From Lichenibacterium dinghuense (lineage in GTDB: Bacteria; Pseudomonadota; Alphaproteobacteria; Rhizobiales; Beijerinckiaceae): 64,000 nt of DNA. The translations under genes and the position numbers were made by a program. The notes under the pieces were generated by a model. The model saw only the letters and a program-made list of their open reading frames with translations, was not told the origin of the DNA and made no database searches. Every line of letters begins with the position of its first letter. Positions within the stretch are counted from its first letter, which is position 1. This document shows, piece by piece, positions 8,411 to 16,916 of the stretch. Location of the stretch: assembly GCF_021730615.1 (NCBI RefSeq), contig NZ_JAJLMN010000001.1:310001-374000 (forward strand), written 5' to 3'.

Positions 8411-8861
8411 GAAGATCTCTCCTGATCCGTTGGTGCTTGTTCTCAGTGCTTCGCGCTCATCGTCCGCCTGCCCCTCGCCCGGTCGGACGGCGGAGCCGCG
8501 CGCTCGCTTGTCCCGAAAACGTGCGGCCAAGCTTTTGGTTGCACGGATGGGGGCGAGCGCCCGAAATTCGCCGTCTTCGATGCTCTCGATCTTCGCCACA
8601 CGGTACGCTGCGCTCGTCGGCTCGGTCGATCGACATCCTTATCGCCGCGGGATGGACAGAAACGCGCCATCAGAAGCTGAAGCCCTTTCAGAACGGCGGG
8701 TTCATCCTTCGGACACAATCTGTCAATGGTCAAGGCACAGCTCGGGCCTCGTCGCGATGCGGTGAATCAAGCGGAAAGTTGTGTCTTTTCGGCCGCTTTC
8801 CGGGCAGCCCCGCGCAGGTGACGCCCGGTGTGCGGCGCCCTCCCCCGCGCCCGTCGCCGCT
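8411..8861. other. Long intergenic region without a supported gene
   Basis: This 451-base gap lies between the start of the exported-protein gene and the end of the helicase gene, both on the minus strand. Its base composition is visibly less GC-rich than its surroundings. Open frames here lack ribosome sites and resemble no family. Two TTGAC hexamers on the minus strand (around 8725-8740) could be -35 elements, but I see no convincing -10. CGGAAAG (8771-8777) can pair with CTTTCCG (8799-8805) as a weak hairpin past the helicase gene. Confidence 0.5.
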
Positions 8862-9956
8862 TCACACCACGACCGTGACGGTCTCGGCCGCGCGGGTCAG
8901 GCCCGTGTAGAGCCAGCGGGCGCTGTGCTCGCGAAAGGCGAAGCTTTCGTCGAACAGGACCACGTCGTCCCACTGCGACCCCTGCGCCTTGTGGACCGTC
9001 AGCGCGTAGCCGAAGTCGAACTGGTCCGACTCGCGCTTCTGCGCATAGGGGACCTCCTCGTCGCGGCCCTCGAAGAAGGCCGGCAGCACGCCGACCCGCA
9101 CGGGCTTGCGCTTGCCTTCCTCCTCGGGCCGCACGCTGAAGGAGAACTTGGCGCCGCGGTCCGCGTGGACGGCGGTGACGACCCAGGTGCCGCCGTTGAG
9201 CAGGCCCTTCTTCTTGTCGTTGCGCAGGCACACGAGCTTCTCGCCGATCTCCGGCTTGTCGCCGGAATGGCCCAACAGCGTCCGCATGCGGCCGTTGTAG
9301 GCGCGCCGCGTCTTGTTGATGCCGACCAGCACCTGGTCGGACTGCATCACGCGCGGCGCCTCGATCTCCGAGCGGCGGATCACCCGGCTGTTCCCATAGT
9401 TGCCGAGCTGGAGCCGGCCGCCTTCCCGCACCGTCATGGACATGCGGATGATCGGGTTGTCGGCGGCCTGCCGGTGCACCTCCGTCAGCATCACGTCGGG
9501 TTCGGCGTCCGTGAAGAAGCCGCCGCCCTTCACGGGCGGCAGCTGCGCCGTGTCGCCCAGCACCAGCACGGGCTTGTTGAAGGACAGGAGGTCGCGCCCG
9601 AGCTCCTCGTCCACCATCGAGCATTCGTCGATGATGATGAGGTCGGCGTCGTTGGCGGCCGCCTTCTTGTTGATGACGAAGGAGGGCGATTCCTCCTCCT
9701 CGTCGCCCTGCGTGCGGTAGATCATCGAGTGGATGGTGGAAGCGCCGCGGCAGCCTTTCGACTTCAGCACCAGGGCGGCCTTGCCCGTGTAGGCCCCGAA
9801 GGCGACCTCGCCCGGTGCGTCCTCGGCGATCTGCTTGGCCAGCGTGGTCTTGCCCGTGCCGGCGTAGCCGAACAGGCGGAAGACCGGTTGGTCCCCCGCC
9901 TTCAGCCAGGCCGACACGGCTTTGAGCGCCGCGTCCTGCTGGGGTGACCAGGCCAT
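8862..9956 (-). CDS. RecD-like ATP-dependent DNA helicase
   Basis: A 364-residue superfamily 1B helicase. Walker A is GYAGTGKT at 30-37, Walker B is IIIDE ending at 110-111, GDTAQLPP is motif III, and the C-terminal half has the UvrD-type motifs ALTVHKAQGSQWD and YTGLTRA. It is much shorter than full RecD and lacks a RecBC-type partner, so it is a stand-alone RecD-like or Pif1-like helicase and possibly a repair accessory. It starts 7 bases after the peptidase stop on the same strand, so the two are probably co-transcribed. Confidence 0.85.
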   Translation of the reverse strand: MAWSPQQDAALKAVSAWLKAGDQPVFRLFGYAGTGKTTLAKQIAEDAPGEVAFGAYTGKAALVLKSKGCRGASTIHSMIYRTQGDEEEESPSFVINKKAAANDADLIIIDECSMVDEELGRDLLSFNKPVLVLGDTAQLPPVKGGGFFTDAEPDVMLTEVHRQAADNPIIRMSMTVREGGRLQLGNYGNSRVIRRSEIEAPRVMQSDQVLVGINKTRRAYNGRMRTLLGHSGDKPEIGEKLVCLRNDKKKGLLNGGTWVVTAVHADRGAKFSFSVRPEEEGKRKPVRVGVLPAFFEGRDEEVPYAQKRESDQFDFGYALTVHKAQGSQWDDVVLFDESFAFREHSARWLYTGLTRAAETVTVVV

Positions 9957-9963
9957 GTGATCC

Positions 9964-12012
9964 TCAGTTCAGCCCGCGCCGCTCGAGCAGCGTGTCGACG
10001 CTCGGCACCCGGCCGCGGAAGGCGAGGTAGGCCTCCTCGGGCGGGCGGGTGTTGCCGGCCGCGAGCACGTTGGCGCGCAAGCGCTCCGCCGTGGCGGGGT
10101 CGAACACCCCGTTCTCCTCGAAGGCGCCGAATCCGTCCGCGTCCAGCATCTCCGACCACAGGTAGGAATAGTAGCCGGCCGAATAGCTGTCGCCCGCGAA
10201 GACGTGCGCGAAATGCGGCGTCCGGTGGCGCATCACGATGGCGTCCGGCATGCCGATCGCGGCCAGCGTGTCCCGCTCGATCCGCTCGGGGTCGACGCCG
10301 CTCCGCGCCTCCTCCGGCGTCAGCGTGTGGAACGCCATGTCGACGATGGCGGAGGCGCAATATTCCACGGTGCCGAAGCCCTGTGAGAAGTTGCGCGCCG
10401 CCTGGAGCCGCTCGTAGAGGGCGTCCGGCATGGGCTCGCCGGTCTCGTGGTGGAGGGCGAAGCGCTTGAGCACCTCGGGGCGCGTCATCCAGTGCTCGTA
10501 GAGCTGGGACGGGAACTCCACGAAGTCGCGCGACACGCCCGTGCCGGCGATCGACGGATAGGTGACGTCGCTCAGCATGCCGTGCAGCGCGTGGCCGAAC
10601 TCGTGGAACAGCGTGCGGGCGTCGTCCATCGACAGCAGCGTCGGCTCGCCTTCCCCGCCCTTGGCGAAGTTCATGACGTTGACCACGATCGGGCGCTGGC
10701 GCAGCCCGTCGAGGTTGTTCTGCCCGCGGAAGCCGCTCATCCAGGCGCCGGAGCGCTTCGACGGCCGCGCGAAATAGTCCGCGAGGAACAGCGCCACGGG
10801 CGCGCCGTCCCGGTCCTTGACCTCGAAGGCGCGCACGTCGGGGTGGTAGACCGGGACGTCGGGCCGCGGCGTGAAGGTGAGGCCGAACAGCTTTGTCGCC
10901 GTGTCGAAGGCGGCGGCGGCGATGTTCTCCAGCGCGAGGTAGCCCTTGATCTCGCTCTCGTCGAGGTCGTAGTCGCGCCGCCTGACCTTCTCGGCGTAGT
11001 GGCGCCAGTCGTGCGGCGCCAGCGCGAAGTTGTGCCCCTCCTCGCGCACGACCTCGCCGAGCTTCTCCTCGTCCTTCGCCGCCTTGGCGCGGGCGCGCTC
11101 CCACACGCGGTCGAGCAGGCCGCGCACCGCCTCCGGGGTCTTGGCCATCGTGTCGTCGAGCTTGAGGTGGGCGTAGGTCGGAAAGCCGAGCAGCGCGGCG
11201 CGCTCGGCGCGCAGCTGCGCCATCTCGGCCACCACGGGGCGGTTGTCGTGCTCGCCCTCGTGCTCGCCGCGCGTCGCGAAGGCGCGGAATGCCGCCTCGC
11301 GCAGGTCGCGCCGCGCCGAGAAGCGCAGGAACGGCTCGATCAGCGAGCGGCCGAGCGTGACGACGTGCTTGCCCGGCAGGCCGCGCTCGGCCGCCGCCTG
11401 GGCGGCGGCGTCGCGCAGGGCCGGCGGCAGGCCGGCGAGGTCGTCCTCGCCCTCCAGCACCAGCGTGAACGCCTTCTCGTCGTGGAGGACGTTCTGGCCG
11501 AAGCGCGTGCCGAGCCCGGCCAGGCGCTCGGCGATCTCGGCGAGGCGCTTGCGATCCGCGTCGCCGAGCTCCGCACCCCCGCGCACGAAGCCGTCGTAGG
11601 TGAGGTCGAGCACGCGGCGCTGCTCCGCCGTGAGGTCGAGCGCGTCGCGCCTGGCGTGGACGGCCGCGACGCGGGCGAAGAGGTCGGGGTCGAGGCCGAC
11701 CTTCTGCCAGTGGCGCGCCAGCACCGGCGACATCTCCCGCTCGATCCCCTGGATCTCGTCGTTGGTGTCGGCGCCCGCGAGGTTCCAGAACACCCCGCCG
11801 ATGCGCGACATCGCGCGCCCGGCGCGCTCCAGGGCCGCGATCGTGTCGTCGAAGCCGGGCTCCGCGGGGTCGGCCTTGATGGCCTCGATCTCGGCCTCGT
11901 GCTCCTCGATGGCGCGGTCGAAGGCCGGGCGGAAATGCTCGGGCGCGATCGAGGCGAAGGGCGGAGCCTCGAAGGGGGTGTCCCAGGTCTCGAAGAAGGG
12001 GTTTCCGGACAT
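9964..12012 (-). CDS. M3-family oligopeptidase / peptidyl-dipeptidase
   Basis: A 682-residue M3 zinc peptidase related to PrlC (OpdA) and Dcp, which degrade short peptides in the cytoplasm. The zinc site FHEFGHALH is near residue 470, and the downstream region with the third zinc ligand is intact. No signal peptide is seen. The start MSGNPFF at 12012 is preceded by GAGGAT. An upstream ATG at 12054 is in frame but less well placed. It is the first gene of a unit with the RecD-like helicase and is divergent from the pyrophosphatase gene. Whether it is an oligopeptidase or a dipeptidyl enzyme cannot be settled here. Confidence 0.9.
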   Translation of the reverse strand: MSGNPFFETWDTPFEAPPFASIAPEHFRPAFDRAIEEHEAEIEAIKADPAEPGFDDTIAALERAGRAMSRIGGVFWNLAGADTNDEIQGIEREMSPVLARHWQKVGLDPDLFARVAAVHARRDALDLTAEQRRVLDLTYDGFVRGGAELGDADRKRLAEIAERLAGLGTRFGQNVLHDEKAFTLVLEGEDDLAGLPPALRDAAAQAAAERGLPGKHVVTLGRSLIEPFLRFSARRDLREAAFRAFATRGEHEGEHDNRPVVAEMAQLRAERAALLGFPTYAHLKLDDTMAKTPEAVRGLLDRVWERARAKAAKDEEKLGEVVREEGHNFALAPHDWRHYAEKVRRRDYDLDESEIKGYLALENIAAAAFDTATKLFGLTFTPRPDVPVYHPDVRAFEVKDRDGAPVALFLADYFARPSKRSGAWMSGFRGQNNLDGLRQRPIVVNVMNFAKGGEGEPTLLSMDDARTLFHEFGHALHGMLSDVTYPSIAGTGVSRDFVEFPSQLYEHWMTRPEVLKRFALHHETGEPMPDALYERLQAARNFSQGFGTVEYCASAIVDMAFHTLTPEEARSGVDPERIERDTLAAIGMPDAIVMRHRTPHFAHVFAGDSYSAGYYSYLWSEMLDADGFGAFEENGVFDPATAERLRANVLAAGNTRPPEEAYLAFRGRVPSVDTLLERRGLN

Positions 12013-12180
12013 GCGATCCTCGGTCCCGGCGCGCCCGCGGGGCCGCGCGATCACGGATTGTTCCTCCCTGGATAAGGGTTCGGGGCGGGCCGCTCAAGCG
12101 CCGCATCGGCCGGCTCGGCGGCGCCCGGCCGAACCTCGGCGCGATGGCCCGCGTTGCCGTGCCACCGTCACGGAACCGTC

Positions 12181-12723
12181 ATGCATCGCTCGCCCCGCAC
12201 CCTCGCCGACCTGCCCGCCCGCGACCGGGACCGCGTCACCGTCGTGATCGAGACGCCCAAGGGCAGCCCCAACAAATACGGCTACGACCACGAGGTCGGC
12301 GCCTTCCGGCTCAACGCGGTGCTGCCCGAAGGCGTGGTCTTCCCCTTCGACTTCGGCTTCATCCCGTCCACGGTCGGCGAGGACGGCGATCCGCTCGACG
12401 TGCTGGTGTTCCTCGACGCGCCGACGCCCGTGGGCTGCGTGATCTCGGCCCGCCTCATCGGCGTCGTCGGAGTGCGGCAGAAGGAGGACGGCCGCTGGAT
12501 CAGCAACGACCGCATCCTTGCTGTGGCGGCCCAGTCCCATACATCCGGCCACATCGAGACGCTGGACGACCTCCGCCCCCACTTGCTCGACGAGATCGAG
12601 GCGTTCTTCCGCCACTACGTCGAACTGCAGGGGCGCGAGATCGACATCGGGGAGCGCGGCGGCGTCGGCCGCGCCCACGAATTGCTGGAGGACGGGATGG
12701 CGAGGGCCGCGAAGGAAGGCTAG
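12181..12723 (+). CDS. Family I inorganic pyrophosphatase, divergent
   Basis: A 180-residue soluble inorganic diphosphatase, which hydrolyses pyrophosphate to phosphate with Mg2+. It keeps IETPKGSPNKYGYD (24-36), FDFGFIP, and the metal-binding EDGDPLDVLV (67-76). The later site that reads D-x-K in E. coli and yeast enzymes reads N-D-R-I here (109-112), so the aspartate stays but the lysine position is Ile, with Arg one place earlier. This suggests a divergent subgroup. The start at 12181 is the only ATG at a usual distance; its ribosome site is weak. The CYTH-CHAD gene follows after 30 bases, so both may act on polyphosphate or triphosphate. Confidence 0.85.
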   Translation: MHRSPRTLADLPARDRDRVTVVIETPKGSPNKYGYDHEVGAFRLNAVLPEGVVFPFDFGFIPSTVGEDGDPLDVLVFLDAPTPVGCVISARLIGVVGVRQKEDGRWISNDRILAVAAQSHTSGHIETLDDLRPHLLDEIEAFFRHYVELQGREIDIGERGGVGRAHELLEDGMARAAKEG

Positions 12724-12753
12724 CTTCGCGCCCAGGCGACTAACAGGACCGTC

Positions 12754-14247
12754 ATGGAAACCGAGATCAAGCTTCTGCTGCCCCCCGCCTCCCGCGCGGC
12801 CGTGGAAGCCCATCCCCTGTTCGCCGCAGCGCCCGCCCGCCGCGTCCACAACGTGTCGACCTACTACGACACGCCGGACCTCGCCCTGTGGGCGCGGGGC
12901 GTCGCGCTGCGCGTGCGCCGGGCCGGAGACAACTTCGTGCAGACGGTGAAGAGTGCGCAGGGGGACGGCAGCTTCGCCTCGCGCGGCGAGTGGGAATGGC
13001 CGGTCGCGTCCGACGCGCTCGACCCCGCCGCGGTGGAGCGCGAGCCCGAGGCCCGCGACCTCGTCGGCGACGATCTTGCCCGCGTGACGCCGGTCTTCAC
13101 CACCGACGTCCAGCGCGACACGCGCATCCTCACCCTCGACGGCAAGACCACGGTCGAGGCGTCGATCGACGCCGGCGAGGTGCGGGCCGGGGCGCGGTCG
13201 CACGCGCTGAGCGAGGTCGAGCTGGAGCTCAAGGGCGGCCCGGCCGGCCCGCTGCTGCGCCTCGCCGCCGAGCTCGCCCGCGACGCCGCGCTGCGCATCG
13301 GCCCCGACAGCAAGAGCGAGCGCGGCTACGCGCTCCTCACCGACGACCTGCCGCCCCATCGCGGCGCGGCCGACATCGCCCTGCCGGCCGACGTCGCGCT
13401 GCGCGACGCCTTTCCGGCCCTCGTGGCGGCCTCGGCGCGGGACTTCGCCGCCGACCTGTCGCCGGCGGCGCGCGGCGACGTCGAGGGCGTGCACCGCCTG
13501 CGCGCCGCCATCCGCAAACTGCGCACGCTGTTCGTGCTCTTCGCGCCCCACATCGACCCCGCCGCCACCGCCACGTTCAACGGCGAGCTGCGCGACCTCG
13601 GCCGCGTGCTCGGCGGGGGGCGCGATTGGGACGTGTTCCTCACCGAAACCCTCGCCGCGGCCGAGGTCGAACTCGGAGGCGATGCGGCGGGGATCCTGCG
13701 CGGCGCGGCGGAGCGGCGCCGCGCGGAGGCGCACGCGGCCGTGACGGCCGCCGTCGAGGGTCCGGTGCCGACGGCGCTGCTGCTCGGCCTGTCGGCCTGG
13801 ACCGCCGACGCGGGCTGGCTGAAGCGCGACGCCGACGGCGACGCGCGCCTGCTCGACCTGCTGCCCGGCCTGCTCGATCGCCTGGAGCGCAAGGCTCTCA
13901 AACGCGGGCGGCACCTCAGGTCCCTCGACGTCGAGGACCGGCACGCCCTGCGCAAGAGCCTGAAGAAGCTGCGCTACGCCTGCGAGGACGTGGCGTCGCT
14001 CTACGGTCGTGGGGCCGTCCACCGCTACGTGGCGACGATCAAGAAGGTGCTGCAGGACCTCGGCCACCTCAACGACGCCGCCGTCACGGAAGAGCGCGTC
14101 GGCGACCTCGCGCCGGCCGACGATGCGGCGCTGGCGGACCCTGCGACGGCCCTGCTCGCCTGGAACGACAAGCGCCGCCGCGGCGGCGAGCGCGACCTGC
14201 GGCGCCGCTGGCGCAAGTTCCGCCACGCCGACCCGTTCTGGGGGTGA
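12754..14247 (+). CDS. CYTH and CHAD domain protein
   Basis: A 497-residue protein. The CYTH triphosphate-tunnel domain (about 1-205) opens with the hallmark ExExK (ETEIK at 2-6) and has further paired acidic and basic strands (ELELKGG). A helical, His-rich CHAD domain (about 215-490) follows, with HRLRAAIRKLR and LRKSLKKLRY. CYTH proteins hydrolyse triphosphate or related substrates, and CHAD domains bind polyphosphate. It probably shares a transcript with the pyrophosphatase 30 bases upstream, which could remove the pyrophosphate released. The substrate is inferred from domain knowledge. It converges on the lipase-like gene. Confidence 0.9.
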   Translation: METEIKLLLPPASRAAVEAHPLFAAAPARRVHNVSTYYDTPDLALWARGVALRVRRAGDNFVQTVKSAQGDGSFASRGEWEWPVASDALDPAAVEREPEARDLVGDDLARVTPVFTTDVQRDTRILTLDGKTTVEASIDAGEVRAGARSHALSEVELELKGGPAGPLLRLAAELARDAALRIGPDSKSERGYALLTDDLPPHRGAADIALPADVALRDAFPALVAASARDFAADLSPAARGDVEGVHRLRAAIRKLRTLFVLFAPHIDPAATATFNGELRDLGRVLGGGRDWDVFLTETLAAAEVELGGDAAGILRGAAERRRAEAHAAVTAAVEGPVPTALLLGLSAWTADAGWLKRDADGDARLLDLLPGLLDRLERKALKRGRHLRSLDVEDRHALRKSLKKLRYACEDVASLYGRGAVHRYVATIKKVLQDLGHLNDAAVTEERVGDLAPADDAALADPATALLAWNDKRRRGGERDLRRRWRKFRHADPFWG

Positions 14248-14284
14248 GAGGGGCGCCGACCCTCGATGCGGCGGCCCGGCCCGT

Positions 14285-15439
14285 TCAGCCGACCGCCGTT
14301 CCGGCCAGGGGGATCAGGCCGAAATGCCTGATGTACTGATCGTAATGCGACGCGAGGATCAGCTTGGACAGCTCGTCCATCGAACCGATGGGAAAGCCGT
14401 CCGGAGGCGTGGACCAGCTTATCCAACGGTTCGTGCCCTTCTCGAAGTGGCCGAACGTGTCGTCGAACCGCATGGGGTTGAGCGGCGTGTAGCTGACGCC
14501 CACGGCCAGGGCGCTCAGGAGGTCGACGAAGGCCCGGAGACCGAGGGCGACCTCCCCGGTCATGTCGCCCCAGATGGACGGATGGCGCCCGGCTGTCTCC
14601 GCGTCCGTCACCGCATGCGAGGGCTGCAGGACGGTCCGCAACCTGTCCCAGGCCCGCGGCACGAGATCATGCACGTTCTGGATATCACAGTTCCAGTAGA
14701 AGTCCGGCGTCGTCGTCTCCCATTCGGGATGGAACGTTTTCATGAAGATCTCGGCGAAGCCGCGATCGCCCGGCGTGGGGCCCGCGAGCGGCAGAACGCG
14801 GATGTCTGACCAGCCGCTCTCCCTCAGTTCGTCGTGGAACATCAACGCCATGGCGGGCGAGAGCGCGCCGCCGAGGCTGTGCCCCGTGACGATCAGCCTG
14901 CCGACCGGGTGCACACCCTTCAAGAATGTCCTCACCGTGACCTTGTCCGGGCGGCCCCTGCACGGAGCCTCCCTGTCGAGGAGGTTGCCGAGGCCGTCGT
15001 CGGTTCCCCCGGAGATCAGGGCATCATGGGGCGCCCCGGGGACCCACTTCGACCAGCGGACCGTGTTCAGCCAGGTGACGTCAGCGTCCTCGACCGCCCA
15101 GTCGAAGAAACTGTGGTGCGCGGTGCCCGCCACGGCCAGGACATAGGTGTTCTGCGACGGACTGTAGGCGACGTACATGGCGTTGGCGACGTAGTCCGGC
15201 CCATCCTCGCCGGGCGGGACGACGGCGACCGGCCCCCAGACGACGGACCAGTCTCCTCCGATGAGCTGATGATCGGGATCGCTGTTGAAACGCGGGAAGA
15301 AGCCTCGATCGGCGCCGTCCTCCGAACCGAGGTAGGATTTCAACTCCGCAGTCAGCTGGTCGTTTCGACCGCTCAAGCCCGACACGCCGGCCGCGGCGAA
15401 GGCCATGAAGACGACTGATCGTACGATGTCGAGCGGCAT
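14285..15439 (-). CDS. Lipase class 3-like alpha/beta hydrolase, probably exported
   Basis: A 384-residue protein with the nucleophile elbow GHSLGG (Ser188) of class 3 lipases. YVLAVAGTAHHSFFDW upstream is consistent with the oxyanion region, and DLVPRAWD may hold the catalytic Asp. The first 25 residues are hydrophobic after Arg7 and could be a signal peptide, though cleavage is unclear. The ribosome site is weak. The gene is monocistronic, convergent with the CYTH-CHAD gene and divergent from the efflux adaptor. It uses more A/T-ending codons than its neighbours, which may mean later acquisition. Substrate is unknown. Confidence 0.75.
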   Translation of the reverse strand: MPLDIVRSVVFMAFAAAGVSGLSGRNDQLTAELKSYLGSEDGADRGFFPRFNSDPDHQLIGGDWSVVWGPVAVVPPGEDGPDYVANAMYVAYSPSQNTYVLAVAGTAHHSFFDWAVEDADVTWLNTVRWSKWVPGAPHDALISGGTDDGLGNLLDREAPCRGRPDKVTVRTFLKGVHPVGRLIVTGHSLGGALSPAMALMFHDELRESGWSDIRVLPLAGPTPGDRGFAEIFMKTFHPEWETTTPDFYWNCDIQNVHDLVPRAWDRLRTVLQPSHAVTDAETAGRHPSIWGDMTGEVALGLRAFVDLLSALAVGVSYTPLNPMRFDDTFGHFEKGTNRWISWSTPPDGFPIGSMDELSKLILASHYDQYIRHFGLIPLAGTAVG

Positions 15440-15651
15440 GGCGCGATTTCCGTCCCCGGCTGGCGCGAAATGGGCACCTCGTCGAGCATCATCGCCGCGA
15501 AACTCGTAACAAGCAACGCATGATAGGGATATCAGCGAACCGAAACGGCGCCGAGGGCCAGCCCCGGCACGTCGGCAGCCGCGACCCGGCGGCCGGAGAC
15601 GGCCGGGGGCGACGGGGTCGCGGCAGCCTTGTGCCCGCCTCAAGGTCCGAC

Positions 15652-15661
15652 TAGGATCCTA
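15652..15661. promoter_or_regulatory. Palindrome upstream of the efflux operon
   Basis: TAGGATCCTA is a perfect 10-base palindrome 66 bases before the adaptor start, in the 287-base spacer between the lipase-like gene and the efflux genes. No regulator gene adjoins the pump. Its role as an operator is a guess from place and symmetry. Confidence 0.3.
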
Positions 15662-15726
15662 ACCGAAGAGTTCTGTTCCGACCGCGAAGGCCTCGTCGGC
15701 CACCGGCGGGGCGGCATGAGGCGGCG

Positions 15727-16887
15727 ATGCGGCGTTTCGGTCTGGCTTTGGCACTCCTCGTCGCAGCCGCGGCCCCGGCGGCCGCGCAGGCGCCCCCCGG
15801 CGGGCCGCCGGCCGTCGGCGTCCTGAAGGTGACCAAGCACCCCGTCACGGAGACCAACCGCTTCATCGGCCGCATTCAGGCGACGCAGCGGGTCGACATC
15901 GTGGCGCGCGTCACCGCATTCCTCGACAGCTACGACTTCAAGGAGGGCCAGGAGGTCAAGGCGGGCCAGCTGCTCTACAAGCTGGAGCAGCCCCCGTTCC
16001 AGGCCGCGGTGCAGGCCGACCAGGGCGCGGTGGAGCAGTTCCAGGCGCAGCTCGCCAACGCCAACGTCACGCTCCAGCGCGCCAACACGCTGATCAACAC
16101 GCCGGCCGGTCTGCAGTCCACCGTCGACTCCGCCAAGGCCAACCAGGGCAACGTGCAGGGCCAGCTCCTCACCGCGCAGGCCCAGCTCAAGACCGCACAG
16201 ATCAACCTCGGCTACACCACGATCGCCTCGCCCATCGACGGCAAGATCGGGCAGACCAATGTCACGGCCGGCAACGTCGTGTCGCCGTCGAGCGGCACCC
16301 TCGCCACCGTCGTGGGGCAGGACCCGATGTACGTCGTGTTCCCCGTGTCGGTGCGCTCGGTGCTGGAGCTGCGCGACCGCTACGTGCCGCTCGGCGGCTT
16401 CGACGCCGTGAAGATCCGCATCCTGCTGCCGGACGGCCGCACCTACGGGCAGACCGGCAAGCTCAACTTCGTCAACAACACGGTGGCGACCAGCACCGAC
16501 ACCATCACGCTGCGCGGCACGATCTCCAACCCGATCATCCCGCAGAAGGGCGTCGACACCCCCGTGCGCGAGCTGTTCGACGGAGAGTTCGTCACCGTGC
16601 TGCTCGAAGGCGCCCAGCCGGTCGACCTCCTGGCGATCCCCCAGGCGGCCGTGCTGACCGACCAGCAGGGCTCCTACGTCTACGTGGTGGGCGACGACAA
16701 CAAGGCGGTGCGCCAGAACGTGCAGCTCGGCCAGACCGAGCCGCCGCAGGTGGCCGTGCTGTCCGGCCTCAAGGAAGGGCAGACCATCGTGGTCGACGGG
16801 CTGCAGCGGGTGCGGGTCGGCCAGCCCGTCAACCCCGGCCCGCCGCCGCCGAACGCCACCGACGCGGCTCAGAAGGCCGTGCAGTGA
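15727..16887 (+). CDS. RND efflux periplasmic adaptor (membrane fusion protein)
   Basis: A 386-residue AcrA/MexA-type adaptor. It has a signal peptide ending near AAAQA, a split lipoyl domain (VARVTAFLDSYDFKEGQEVKAG and TIASPIDGKIGQ), a coiled-coil hairpin between them (about 85-160), and beta-barrel and membrane-proximal domains. No lipobox Cys is visible, so it is probably not a lipoprotein. GAGG precedes the ATG. The pump gene follows 29 bases later. The two form the inner-membrane and periplasmic part of a tripartite efflux pump. No outer-membrane channel gene is in the window. Confidence 0.93.
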   Translation: MRRFGLALALLVAAAAPAAAQAPPGGPPAVGVLKVTKHPVTETNRFIGRIQATQRVDIVARVTAFLDSYDFKEGQEVKAGQLLYKLEQPPFQAAVQADQGAVEQFQAQLANANVTLQRANTLINTPAGLQSTVDSAKANQGNVQGQLLTAQAQLKTAQINLGYTTIASPIDGKIGQTNVTAGNVVSPSSGTLATVVGQDPMYVVFPVSVRSVLELRDRYVPLGGFDAVKIRILLPDGRTYGQTGKLNFVNNTVATSTDTITLRGTISNPIIPQKGVDTPVRELFDGEFVTVLLEGAQPVDLLAIPQAAVLTDQQGSYVYVVGDDNKAVRQNVQLGQTEPPQVAVLSGLKEGQTIVVDGLQRVRVGQPVNPGPPPPNATDAAQKAVQ

Positions 16888-16916
16888 CGGCGATGGTCTA
16901 GAAAGCGCCGCCCCGC

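Noticed and set aside
8437-8910. Open frames on both strands in the gap before the small exported-protein gene
   Set aside because: They lack ribosome sites and family features, overlap each other, and one runs into the helicase gene antisense.
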